Part shown: positions 46,966-55,426 of the stretch, piece after piece | How the letters are laid out: each line of letters starts with the position of its first letter | How positions within the stretch are numbered: the stretch's first letter is position 1 | Assembly (NCBI GenBank): GCA_016708825.1 | Contig: JADJEZ010000023.1 | Span: 62,001-126,000, forward strand | Length of the DNA: 64,000 nt | Source: Betaproteobacteria bacterium | GTDB lineage: Bacteria > Pseudomonadota > Gammaproteobacteria > Burkholderiales > Usitatibacteraceae | Direction: 5' to 3' | The notes under the pieces: model-generated | Seen by the model: only the letters and a program-made list of their open reading frames with translations | The model's database searches: none | What the model was told of the DNA's origin: nothing | Translations under genes and position numbers: made by a program

Positions 46966-47246
46966 ACAGCACCACCATCACCATCCCCACCCCCATCGAG
47001 GCCACGCCCGGCATCGGCCCCAATCTCGCGTCGGATCTGCGCGGCGTCGGCATCGACTCGCTGGAGGCGCTCCTGAAGGTCGGCTTCTGGGACGCGTGGC
47101 AGCAGCTTCGCCGCGCCAACCCGGAGCGCGACTGCCTGCCGCCCTGCCTCGCCCTCGCCGGAGCCGTTGCCGGCGTGCGCTGGAACCACCTGCCGCCGAA
47201 GGTTCGCGCCGACATCCGCCAGCGCGTCAAGGCTGCGCGGGAATGA
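46962..47246 (+). CDS. TfoX C-terminal-domain-like (helix-hairpin-helix) small protein
   Basis: This 94-residue protein has a helix-hairpin-helix-like segment (ATPGIGPNLASDLRGVGIDS) followed by LEALLKVGFWDAWQQLRRAN, which matches the C-terminal domain of TfoX/Sxy, and a basic end (VRADIRQRVKAAR). The N-terminal TfoX domain is absent. It is translationally coupled to the thiolase before it and the lipoprotein after it. Its role within a catabolic operon is unclear. Confidence 0.72.
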   Translation: MNSTTITIPTPIEATPGIGPNLASDLRGVGIDSLEALLKVGFWDAWQQLRRANPERDCLPPCLALAGAVAGVRWNHLPPKVRADIRQRVKAARE

Positions 47247-47482
47247 GCCCCCGCGCGGGACTGGCGGCCATCGCCCTGGCCGCGCTTGCCGCAGGCGCTT
47301 GCGGCAAGCAGGAAGCGCCCAAGGTCGACGCCGCCACCGAGCAGAAGGAGGCGCTCGAGCGCGCGAAGCAAGGCGCCTTCGGCACCCAGGTGAAGGCGCT
47401 CGAGGACGCCAAGACCCTCGGCGCGGACCTGGACAAGAAGGCGCGCGAGTCCATCGACAAGGCCGAGCAAGGCACGAAGTAG
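47243..47482 (+). CDS. Small lipoprotein
   Basis: This 79-residue protein has a lipoprotein signal (AGLAAIALAALAAGACGKQE, lipidated Cys near residue 20) and a charged helical mature part rich in Lys, Glu and Ala. The start overlaps the previous stop (ATGA). No function is known. It lies ten bases before the acyl-CoA dehydrogenase gene. Confidence 0.7.
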   Translation: MSPRAGLAAIALAALAAGACGKQEAPKVDAATEQKEALERAKQGAFGTQVKALEDAKTLGADLDKKARESIDKAEQGTK

Positions 47483-47492
47483 GCGTTCTCCC

Positions 47493-48647
<1,155 letters not shown>

Positions 48648-48678
48648 CCCCCTCACCGCGAAGATCCCCCTTGCGACC

Positions 48679-50292
48679 ATGCCGCAACTGAAAACCCGCC
48701 TCGACACCGGCGCCGAGGCCTTCCGCGCCAACCGCGAGCACCACGAGGCGCTCGCCGTGGAATTGCGCGGGCAGGTGGCGCGCGTGGCCGCCGGCGGCGG
48801 GCCCGAGGCGCAGAAGAAGCACACGGACCGCGGCAAGCTCCTGCCACGGGAGCGCGTGCGGGCGCTGCTCGATCCCGGTTCTCCGTTCCTCGAATTCTCG
48901 CAGCTCGCGGCCTTCGGGCTCTACAACGACGAGGCGCCTTCGGCCGGCATCATCACCGGGATCGGCCGCGTCTCGGGGCGCGACGTCGTGGTCATCGCCA
49001 ACGACGCCACGGTCAAGGGCGGCACCTACTACCCGCTCACGGTGAAGAAGCACCTGCGCGCCCAGGAGATCGCCGCGCAGAATCGCCTGCCCTGCATCTA
49101 CCTCGTCGATTCCGGCGGCGCGTTCCTGCCGCTGCAGGACGAGGTCTTCCCGGACCGCGACCACTTCGGGCGGATCTTCTACAACCAGGCCAACCTCTCC
49201 GCCGCGGGCATCCCGCAGGTGGCCGTGGTGATGGGCTCCTGCACGGCGGGCGGCGCCTACGTGCCGGCGATGTGCGACGAGTCGATCATCGTGAAGAACC
49301 AGGGCACCATTTTCCTCGGCGGTCCGCCGCTGGTGAAGGCGGCCACCGGCGAGGTGGTGAGCGCCGAGGACCTGGGAGGCGGCGAGGTGCACTCGCGCAC
49401 CTCGGGTGTCACCGATCACCTCGCCGACGACGACCGGCACGCGCTCGCGATCGCCCGCGAGATCATCCGGCATTGCGAAGGCGCTGCGGGACGGCCTGCC
49501 ACGCCGCCGGCTTCGCCCCCGCGCGAACCGCTCTATCCCGCCGAGGAACTCTACGGCATCGTGCCCAAGGACTCGCGCCAGCCCTTCGACGTGCGCGAGA
49601 TCATCGCGCGGATCGTGGACGGCTCGGACTTCCACGAGTTCAAGGCGCTCTACGGCACGACGCTCGTGACGGGCTTCGCGCACCTGCACGGCATGCCCGT
49701 GGCCATTCTCGCGAACAACGGCATCCTCTTTTCCGAGTCGGCGCTGAAGGGCACGCACTTCATCGAGCTCGCCAACCAGCGCGGCATTCCGCTGCTCTTC
49801 CTGCAGAACATCACCGGCTTCATGGTGGGCCGCAAGTACGAGAACGCCGGCATCGCCAAGGACGGCGCGAAGATGGTGACGGCGGTGTCCTGCGCGAAGG
49901 TGCCGAAGCTCACGCTGATCCTCGGCGGGTCCTTCGGCGCCGGCAACTACGGCATGTGCGGGCGCGCCTTCAACCCGCGCTTCCTGTGGAGCTGGCCCAA
50001 CGCGCGCATCTCCGTGATGGGCGGCGAGCAGGCCGCCGGCGTGCTGGCGACGGTGAAGCGCGACGGCATCGAGTCGCGCGGCGGCAAGTGGTCCGCCGAC
50101 GATGAGGAAGCCTTCAAGGCCCCCATCCGCGACCAGTACGAGCGCCAGGGCCACCCCACCTACGCCACCGCCCGGCTCTGGGACGACGGCGTCATCGACC
50201 CGGTCGACACCCGCCGCGTGCTCGCACTCGGCCTTGCCGCCGCGCTCAACGCGCCCATCGAGGAGACGCGCTACGGCGTCTTCCGGATGTGA
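48679..50292 (+). CDS. liuB: Methylcrotonyl-CoA carboxylase, carboxyltransferase (beta) subunit
   Basis: The 537-residue subunit transfers CO2 from carboxybiotin to 3-methylcrotonyl-CoA. It shows GKLLPRERVRALLDPGSPFL, ITGIGRVSGRDVVVIANDAT, YLVDSGGAFLPLQDEVFPDR, GSCTAGGAYVPAMCDESIIV, HTRTSG-like VHSRTSGVTDHLADDD and ISVMGGEQAAGVLATVKRDG. These distinguish MccB from propionyl-CoA carboxylase. The biotin-carrying alpha subunit gene is not in the window. Confidence 0.94.
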   Translation: MPQLKTRLDTGAEAFRANREHHEALAVELRGQVARVAAGGGPEAQKKHTDRGKLLPRERVRALLDPGSPFLEFSQLAAFGLYNDEAPSAGIITGIGRVSGRDVVVIANDATVKGGTYYPLTVKKHLRAQEIAAQNRLPCIYLVDSGGAFLPLQDEVFPDRDHFGRIFYNQANLSAAGIPQVAVVMGSCTAGGAYVPAMCDESIIVKNQGTIFLGGPPLVKAATGEVVSAEDLGGGEVHSRTSGVTDHLADDDRHALAIAREIIRHCEGAAGRPATPPASPPREPLYPAEELYGIVPKDSRQPFDVREIIARIVDGSDFHEFKALYGTTLVTGFAHLHGMPVAILANNGILFSESALKGTHFIELANQRGIPLLFLQNITGFMVGRKYENAGIAKDGAKMVTAVSCAKVPKLTLILGGSFGAGNYGMCGRAFNPRFLWSWPNARISVMGGEQAAGVLATVKRDGIESRGGKWSADDEEAFKAPIRDQYERQGHPTYATARLWDDGVIDPVDTRRVLALGLAAALNAPIEETRYGVFRM

Positions 50293-50297
50293 AATCT

Positions 50298-50329
50298 CCC
50301 TCTCCCTTGGGAGAGGGCCGGGGTGAGGG
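50298..50329. repeat. REP-like palindromic element
   Basis: CCCTCTCCC, two bases, GGGAGAGGG form a perfect palindrome, followed by CCGGGGTGAGGG. The same type of sequence is a very common dispersed palindrome in proteobacterial genomes. It sits between liuB and liuC and could act as a 3'-end stem-loop stabilising the upstream mRNA. I see only one copy in this window. Confidence 0.65.
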
Positions 50330-50351
50330 ATGAACTGAGGAAACCAGCTCC

Positions 50352-51164
50352 ATGACCGCCAATCTCTCCATCGAACGCCGCGGCCCCGTCGGCCGAATCA
50401 CCCTCGACCGCCCCGAGCGGCACAACGCCTTCGACGATTCCCTCATAGCAGAGCTCACCGAGGCGTTGCGCTCCATCGAGGCCGACGAGACCGTGCGCGT
50501 GGTGGAACTCGCGAGCGCCGGGAAGTCCTTCTCCGCCGGCGCAGACCTCCAGTGGATGCGCCGCGTGGCGAGCGCTCCCCGGGATGCCAACCGCGACGAT
50601 GCCATGGCGCTTGCCGCCCTCATGCGCACGCTCGCGGAACTGCGCAAGCCCACGATCGCGCGCGTCCAGGGCGCGGCCTACGGCGGCGGCGTCGGCCTCG
50701 TGGCCTGCTGCGACATCGCGGTGGCGACGGTGGGTGCACGGTTCGCGCTCTCCGAGGCCAAGCTGGGCCTCATCCCGGCGGTGATCTCGCCCTACGTCGT
50801 CGCGGCCATCGGCCCGCGCGCGGCCAGGCGCTACTTCCTCACCGGGGAAGCCTTCGACGCCTCGGATGCGTGGCGCCTGGGCCTCGTGCACGAACTGGCC
50901 AAGGACCAAGCCGACCTCGACGGAAAAATCTCCGGCCTCGTGGAAGCCCTCCTCGCGTGCGGGCCGGTCGCCCAGCTCGAATGCAAGGCGCTCATCCGCG
51001 CGGTCGCCGGGCGGGCGGTCACGGGAGAACTGATCCAGGACACCGCCGAGCGCATCGCGAAAGTGCGCTCCTCGCCGGAAGGCATGGAAGGTGTCGCGGC
51101 CTTTCTGGAGAAGCGCAAGCCTTCCTGGTCCCCGCCGGCAGAGAAGGACAGGAAGCGCGGGTAG
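50352..51164 (+). CDS. liuC: Enoyl-CoA hydratase/isomerase family (methylglutaconyl-CoA hydratase-like)
   Basis: This 270-residue crotonase-fold protein has SAGKSFSAGADLQWMRRVAS and the oxyanion loop VQGAAYGGGVGLVACCDIAV. The two catalytic acids lie in LSEAKLGLIPAVISPYVV. Its place after methylcrotonyl-CoA carboxylase supports hydration of 3-methylglutaconyl-CoA to HMG-CoA. The next expected genes of a liu operon, biotin carboxylase alpha and HMG-CoA lyase, do not follow. Confidence 0.88.
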   Translation: MTANLSIERRGPVGRITLDRPERHNAFDDSLIAELTEALRSIEADETVRVVELASAGKSFSAGADLQWMRRVASAPRDANRDDAMALAALMRTLAELRKPTIARVQGAAYGGGVGLVACCDIAVATVGARFALSEAKLGLIPAVISPYVVAAIGPRAARRYFLTGEAFDASDAWRLGLVHELAKDQADLDGKISGLVEALLACGPVAQLECKALIRAVAGRAVTGELIQDTAERIAKVRSSPEGMEGVAAFLEKRKPSWSPPAEKDRKRG

Positions 51165-51197
51165 GCCTCACGGATCGAGCCGGGCCGCACGCGCACC

Positions 51198-51395
51198 TTA
51201 CGCCGGGCGGGGAACCACGCGCAGGGTCCTGTTCAGGATCGCTCGGTCCTCCGGGTCGGAAAGCGCCGCGATCAATCGTTGCGCTTCGGCATGGTGCTCA
51301 CGATGCTGCATGGAATCGCCCTCCACCGCCGCAACATGGGCGGCCAATCGGCGCTGCCAGATCGCTGTCTCTTCCGCAGTCGGCTTGTCGGTCAT
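51198..51395 (-). CDS. Small hypothetical protein
   Basis: This 65-residue protein (starting MTDKPTAEETAIWQRRLAAH) is helical and charged, with a His-rich stretch (QHREHHAEAQR). Its 5' part overlaps the 3' end of the upstream methyltransferase-like frame by 98 bases, so one of the two ends may be wrong. No family is recognised. Confidence 0.45.
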   Translation of the reverse strand: MTDKPTAEETAIWQRRLAAHVAAVEGDSMQHREHHAEAQRLIAALSDPEDRAILNRTLRVVPRPA

Positions 51396-52404
51396 GGAGT
51401 ACCTCGGCGCAAAGCCCGGGATGGCTTCCCAGCGCGTACCGGAAACGGACCGCGACTCCCGGCTGGATCGCGCCCTGGATCGAAGGGACTCTCGGGCACG
51501 TAAGGCCGGAGTCGTAGTCCCGGAGGACGTGGTTTCCGCGGGTGCGGATCACGGTGAAGAGCATCGCCTGGTAACGGCGCTCCAGGGATTCGGGAATGCA
51601 CACCGTCGCCCCCGGCAACTGGTCGCCCGGGCATCCAGCCCACGACGCCGCCGCCTCCCGGCTGAGAGTGAACACCAGGCCGACGGGAATGCGATCGCGC
51701 GGGGCGGCTTGCCGGTTCTGCGCGATGCAGTCCGGATCGAATTCGCGCGCGGGGTCCACCAGCGTGAACTCGATGCGCACTTCCTCGGGCACGAGGAGTG
51801 CGTGCGGCGCCTGCCGAAGCAGGTGGCGCGTGACCGCCACCTGCGGCTCCGCCTCGAGGCACGCGCGCATGACCTCCACGAGGATGACATCGGGGGGCTG
51901 TTCCGGGTCCAGGCGATGGGACGCTGCGTCCGCAATCTCATACCTCGCCACGGAACCGGAGAGCCCCAGCGCATCGACGATGGCCATTGCGGACGCGATC
52001 GACTCCGGATGCAGGTCCAGGAGGGTGAAAGTCGCCTCCGTGGAGGGCAGCACCGCCATCAGGGGCATCGCCAGCGTCGCGTAGGGGCCGCAGCCGGCAT
52101 AGAGCACCCTCGCCGGGCGGTCGGGAGCGCGTTTCCGGGCATCGACGATGGCGGCGTGCGTGCCGCGGACGAACGCAATCGTTCGCATGAAGTCGTCGGC
52201 GCACATCGCGGCCATGGTCGGGGATATGGCCACGCCATCCGGCGTCCGCGTCTCGCCGGCCGCTATGTCATCGGTCCTCGGGGACCAGCTCCCCCGTGAC
52301 GACGCGAGCACCGCCATCATCTCGAGGACCTCCGGCCGCAGCGAAGAAGCGGGAACTCCGGGTTCGAGCAGCGAGAGCGCGGCCTTGCGAAGCCGCTCGA
52401 TCAA
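51298..52404 (-). CDS. Class I SAM methyltransferase-like protein
   Basis: The 368-residue frame holds a SAM-binding motif (ARVLYAGCGPYATLAMPLMA), an acidic strand end (FTLLDLHPESIASAMAIVDA) and VILVEVMRACLEAEPQVA. The N-terminal 90 residues are helical (LEMMAVLASSRGSW). TTG 52404 overlaps the stop of the upstream membrane protein gene. The true C-terminus may be near 51392, because the last 30 residues run over the next gene and look unlike protein. Substrate unknown. Confidence 0.6.
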   Translation of the reverse strand: MIERLRKAALSLLEPGVPASSLRPEVLEMMAVLASSRGSWSPRTDDIAAGETRTPDGVAISPTMAAMCADDFMRTIAFVRGTHAAIVDARKRAPDRPARVLYAGCGPYATLAMPLMAVLPSTEATFTLLDLHPESIASAMAIVDALGLSGSVARYEIADAASHRLDPEQPPDVILVEVMRACLEAEPQVAVTRHLLRQAPHALLVPEEVRIEFTLVDPAREFDPDCIAQNRQAAPRDRIPVGLVFTLSREAAASWAGCPGDQLPGATVCIPESLERRYQAMLFTVIRTRGNHVLRDYDSGLTCPRVPSIQGAIQPGVAVRFRYALGSHPGLCAEVLHDRQADCGRDSDLAAPIGRPCCGGGGRFHAAS

Positions 52405-52919
52405 TCGAACCCCTCGGTCATCCGCCGCACCCGAGAGGCTGCGCTTCGGGCGAGGCGGGTCGATCGGTACACGATGGCAAGGAAAGCGGCGAACAGGGCG
52501 GTTTGCACCATGGCGATCCCGAACGCTTCCATCCCCAGCAGGGCCACGGCCTCGAATGCCGCGAGGCAGACGAGCAGCAGGAGGGCCAGGGCCCGCATTC
52601 TTCGCGGTGGCCCGACGCCGGCCGACGCGACAACCAGGACCCCGCCGATCTGCAGGGGAGCAAAGGTGAGGACCGCCGAGGGCCAGTAGAGGATCGCGAC
52701 GACGTAGGACACCGACGTCGTGAAGAACGCATCGATCATGCCGAGCGAAAACACGTTGAAGGCCACCAGCATGCCGATCCCCGCGACGTAGGCCAGGAAA
52801 ACGCCGGCGGCTTCCGCCAGCGTGCGCGCCACCGGCTGCGCCCGGCGCGAACGCTCGCCAAGCGCCGCAAGCGCGCACCCGATGCAGAACAGGCCCACGG
52901 TGAGGAGCCAGAGGTTCAC
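52401..52919 (-). CDS. Hypothetical membrane protein
   Basis: From GTG 52919, this 172-residue protein has four or five hydrophobic segments (LWLLTVGLFCIGCALAAL, FLAYVAGIGMLVAFNVFSLG, TTSVSYVVAILYWPSAVLTF, ALALLLLVCLAAFEAVALLG, IAMVQTALFAAFLAIVY) and a basic tail. Its stop overlaps the start of the methyltransferase-like gene, suggesting a joint role. No family is recognised. Confidence 0.6.
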   Translation of the reverse strand: MNLWLLTVGLFCIGCALAALGERSRRAQPVARTLAEAAGVFLAYVAGIGMLVAFNVFSLGMIDAFFTTSVSYVVAILYWPSAVLTFAPLQIGGVLVVASAGVGPPRRMRALALLLLVCLAAFEAVALLGMEAFGIAMVQTALFAAFLAIVYRSTRLARSAASRVRRMTEGFD

Positions 52920-52941
52920 GGCGGTGGCGCCTGGTGCCCCT

Positions 52942-53313
52942 TCACTGCATGGAATGCAGGCCGAACATGTTTCCCTCAGTGTCCAGGGCCAGCGCAACGA
53001 AGCCGTACTGGCCGATGGAGAACTTCTCCTTCTGGATGCGCCCTCCCGCCTTCACGACGCGGCCCGCCTCCGCGGCGCAGTCCGCGCAACTGAAGTAGAC
53101 CAGGACGCTGTTGCCGCCGGAGGCAATGCCCGGCATCTTCACCAGCGAGCCCGAGGACCCCGAGCTTTCCATGCTCATCGGGAAGGCCCACATCTCCACG
53201 CCAGGGCTTTCCAGCCGCTCGAACTGCGTCTCGAGCACGGTCTCGTAGAATTTCCTCGCGCGCTCCATGTCCTGCACGTAGATCTCGAACCAGCCAACGG
53301 GGTTTCGTGCCAT
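52942..53313 (-). CDS. VOC-family (glyoxalase/bleomycin-resistance fold) protein
   Basis: This 123-residue protein has the opening NPVGWFEIYVQDMERARKFY, a metal-binding Glu candidate in MWAFPMSME, and an ending with DTEGNMFGLHSMQ, as in many VOC proteins of unknown substrate. Two repeats of the beta-alpha-beta3 unit are visible. It lies just before the membrane protein gene on the same strand. Confidence 0.8.
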   Translation of the reverse strand: MARNPVGWFEIYVQDMERARKFYETVLETQFERLESPGVEMWAFPMSMESSGSSGSLVKMPGIASGGNSVLVYFSCADCAAEAGRVVKAGGRIQKEKFSIGQYGFVALALDTEGNMFGLHSMQ

Positions 53314-53479
53314 CGGGTTGCTCCTTCGCAAGTTGAACGGTGCGATCGGCTGCCCGCGATCGGCGATCACATCATGCACGCCGCTGGGCCGGCTCCGGGA
53401 AACGCTGCAATCCTACCGCGAACGCGAGGAGCCAATGGAATTGGCCTTCCGTGTGCGGCGACAGGCCCGGAACGAAGGC

Positions 53480-53929
53480 TCAGGCGGCGCTTTTCCCACG
53501 CTCCACCTCGGCGGCGAGGCGCTCGAGGTTCTGCGCGTTTGCAACCGCCACGAACTCGGCCATCCGCGCGTAGTGTTCGACGGTATCGAAAGTCTGCCGC
53601 CACCGCACTTCGGTATCGCCGCCCTTCGGCTCCAGCTCGATGGTCAGCAGGAAGTGGTGCCCGCTGAAATGCTCGATCTCGAAGACCCTGGCGTCTGCGA
53701 TACGCGTGAACCGGCTCTCGTTCGGGTAGTCCCTGCCATCGGGACCGTGCATCGTGAGGAGCCAGCTTCCGCCGGGCCTGAAATCGAACTGGTGAATCGT
53801 GTTGGTGAATCCCGCCGGACCCCACCAGTTCGCGATGCGGGCGGGATCGCTCATGGCGGCGAAGACTTCCGCGGGGGTAGCCGCGATCAGCCTGCGCCTG
53901 GAGTCCGACCGGCTTTCGATGGCGTCCAT
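53480..53929 (-). CDS. SRPBCC/AHSA1-domain protein
   Basis: This 149-residue protein has the pattern IAATPAEVFAAMSDPARIANWW, FDFRPGGSWLLTMHGPDG and VRWRQTFDTVEHYARMAEFV, diagnostic of the AHSA1-like START-fold proteins. It probably binds a small hydrophobic ligand. It is often paired with VOC proteins, as here. Confidence 0.85.
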   Translation of the reverse strand: MDAIESRSDSRRRLIAATPAEVFAAMSDPARIANWWGPAGFTNTIHQFDFRPGGSWLLTMHGPDGRDYPNESRFTRIADARVFEIEHFSGHHFLLTIELEPKGGDTEVRWRQTFDTVEHYARMAEFVAVANAQNLERLAAEVERGKSAA

Positions 53930-54138
53930 CCGACACCTCCCTTTGAGACGCGAGTTTACGGCTCCAGGGTGTCGGCTGAACGGGGTCGATTCATCCGGCG
54001 CCCCTCGATCCCCCGCCCTCCGCGGCCAGTCTGGAGGCCCGGATCGCCGCCAGCGCCTCCTCGCGAATCCGGTCGAACCGGGCTTCGGTTTCCGCCACCA
54101 CAACATTGGCGACTTCCTCGGCGGAGCCATCCCGCTCC

Positions 54139-54321
54139 TCACGCGCGCTTCTTCCACTGGTCCAGGTAGGCGTCGGTTCCCGCCATGCCCTGTTTCATCG
54201 CCATCAGGTCGATCAACTCCTGGAATCGAGGGCTGAGCGGCACCTTGTGCACCTTGCCCGCATCGCTTGCCTCGACGACCGCGGGGATGTCCTGCCAGCA
54301 CATCAATTGATAGGTCGCCAC
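54139..54321 (-). CDS. Small 'virulence factor' domain protein next to metF
   Basis: From GTG 54321, this 60-residue protein contains VATYQLMCWQDIPAVVEASD and PLSPRFQELIDLMAMKQGMA and ends YLDQWKKRA. GAGGAG lies about nine bases before the GTG. The family is annotated as virulence factor but, from memory, often neighbours methylenetetrahydrofolate reductase and corrinoid methyltransferase genes. It is divergent from the metF-like gene. A further short frame (53991-54101) may follow it, but I cannot confirm a gene there. Confidence 0.65.
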   Translation of the reverse strand: MATYQLMCWQDIPAVVEASDAGKVHKVPLSPRFQELIDLMAMKQGMAGTDAYLDQWKKRA

Positions 54322-54388
54322 GATCGATTTCTCCTCTGGGTTGGACCGTCTTCGGGTAGAATTCCCGGCACTGCTTTGCATTCTTTAT

Positions 54389-54442
54389 GCTGCGCTTACG
54401 CAGCGCCAATGCCCCCGCAGACCCGAGGTCGCCCAAGCGACC
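54389..54442 (+). promoter_or_regulatory. Two consecutive hairpins in the metF leader
   Basis: GCTGCG-CTTA-CGCAGC (54389-54404) and GGTCGC-CCAA-GCGACC (54427-54442) are two perfect 6-bp stem-loops in the 5' region of the metF-like gene, 28-81 bases before its ATG. No known riboswitch consensus is recognised, and neither is followed by a T-run. Confidence 0.35.
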
Positions 54443-54469
54443 GCGCTGTGATCCACAGGGGGCGAGACC

Positions 54470-55399
54470 ATGCAGAATGCAGTCCCGAGCGGCCAGGACC
54501 GGCGCCAGCAGATCATCGATTTCATGTCCGGATTCACGCTTGAAACCACGCCGGGATCCGCGGCGAAGGTGCACGATTTTCGCGACCATGTGCGGGCCGG
54601 CGCGACGATCTTCATCACGTTCCTCCAGGGCTCGGATTTCAGGGACACCGTCCAGGTCGCCAAGCGGCTCAAGGCCGAAGGGTTCAACCCCGTGCCACAC
54701 ATCGTGGCCCGTGGCATTCCAAGCAAGCGCTACCTGGAGGAAGCACTGGCCACCCTGACCGGGGAGATCGGCGTTCACGAGGCGCTTTGCGTCGCCGGGA
54801 CAGCCGACCCTCCCGCGGGAGAGTTCCGGGACACCCTGCAGTTGCTGGGCACCGGTCTCTTCGACAAGTACGCAATCTCGCGCATCGGGATGGCCGGCCA
54901 TCCCGAGGGGAATCCCGGGGTTGCCGCCGAGACGATCAGGCGTGCTCTCGACTGGAAGAACGACTTCGCCCGACGTACCGGGGCATCGCTCTACCTGGTC
55001 ACGCAATTCTGCTTCGAGTCCGGTCCCGTCATCGCCTGGGACAGGCAACTGCAGGCGCAGGGCAACCGCCTCCCGATCTACGTCGGAGTTCCCGGCCTCG
55101 CCACGATTCGAACGCTGCTTCACCATGCGAAGGCGTGCGGCATCGGACCGTCGATGCAATTCGTCGCCCGTCAGGCCATGAACGTCGCGAGATTGATGAC
55201 GGTTTCCGCGCCCGACAAGCTGGTCGCCGAGCTTGCGGCCCACAAGGCGGCGGATCCACGCAGTGCGATTGCCGGCGTTCACATGTACCCGCTGGGCGGC
55301 CTGAAGAAGACCTCGGACTGGGCGTACGCCGTGGCCGACGGGAGATTCAGGATGAAGGCGGGCGGTGCCGGATTCGAGGTCGAGTCGCCTCCGGCCTGA
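54470..55399 (+). CDS. metF: Methylenetetrahydrofolate reductase-like protein (MetF family)
   Basis: This 309-residue TIM-barrel protein has FTLETTPGSAAKVHDF at the position of the MetF catalytic Glu segment. It also shows VAKRLKAEGFNPVPHIVARG, ISRIGMAGHPEGNPG, TQFCFESGPVIAWDRQLQAQ and GVPGLATIRTLLHHAKACGI. It is more distant from housekeeping MetF than usual and resembles the versions found beside corrinoid methyltransferases. The likely role is oxidising methyl-H4folate to methylene-H4folate. It converges on the RACo-like gene. Confidence 0.82.
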   Translation: MQNAVPSGQDRRQQIIDFMSGFTLETTPGSAAKVHDFRDHVRAGATIFITFLQGSDFRDTVQVAKRLKAEGFNPVPHIVARGIPSKRYLEEALATLTGEIGVHEALCVAGTADPPAGEFRDTLQLLGTGLFDKYAISRIGMAGHPEGNPGVAAETIRRALDWKNDFARRTGASLYLVTQFCFESGPVIAWDRQLQAQGNRLPIYVGVPGLATIRTLLHHAKACGIGPSMQFVARQAMNVARLMTVSAPDKLVAELAAHKAADPRSAIAGVHMYPLGGLKKTSDWAYAVADGRFRMKAGGAGFEVESPPA

Positions 55400-55426
55400 A
55401 CGGCGAGGGGCCGCCGCGCCCTCGCC

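Noticed and set aside
54322..54469. Cobalamin riboswitch upstream of metF
   Set aside because: The B12-box consensus and the long multi-stem layout are absent; only two short hairpins are seen.
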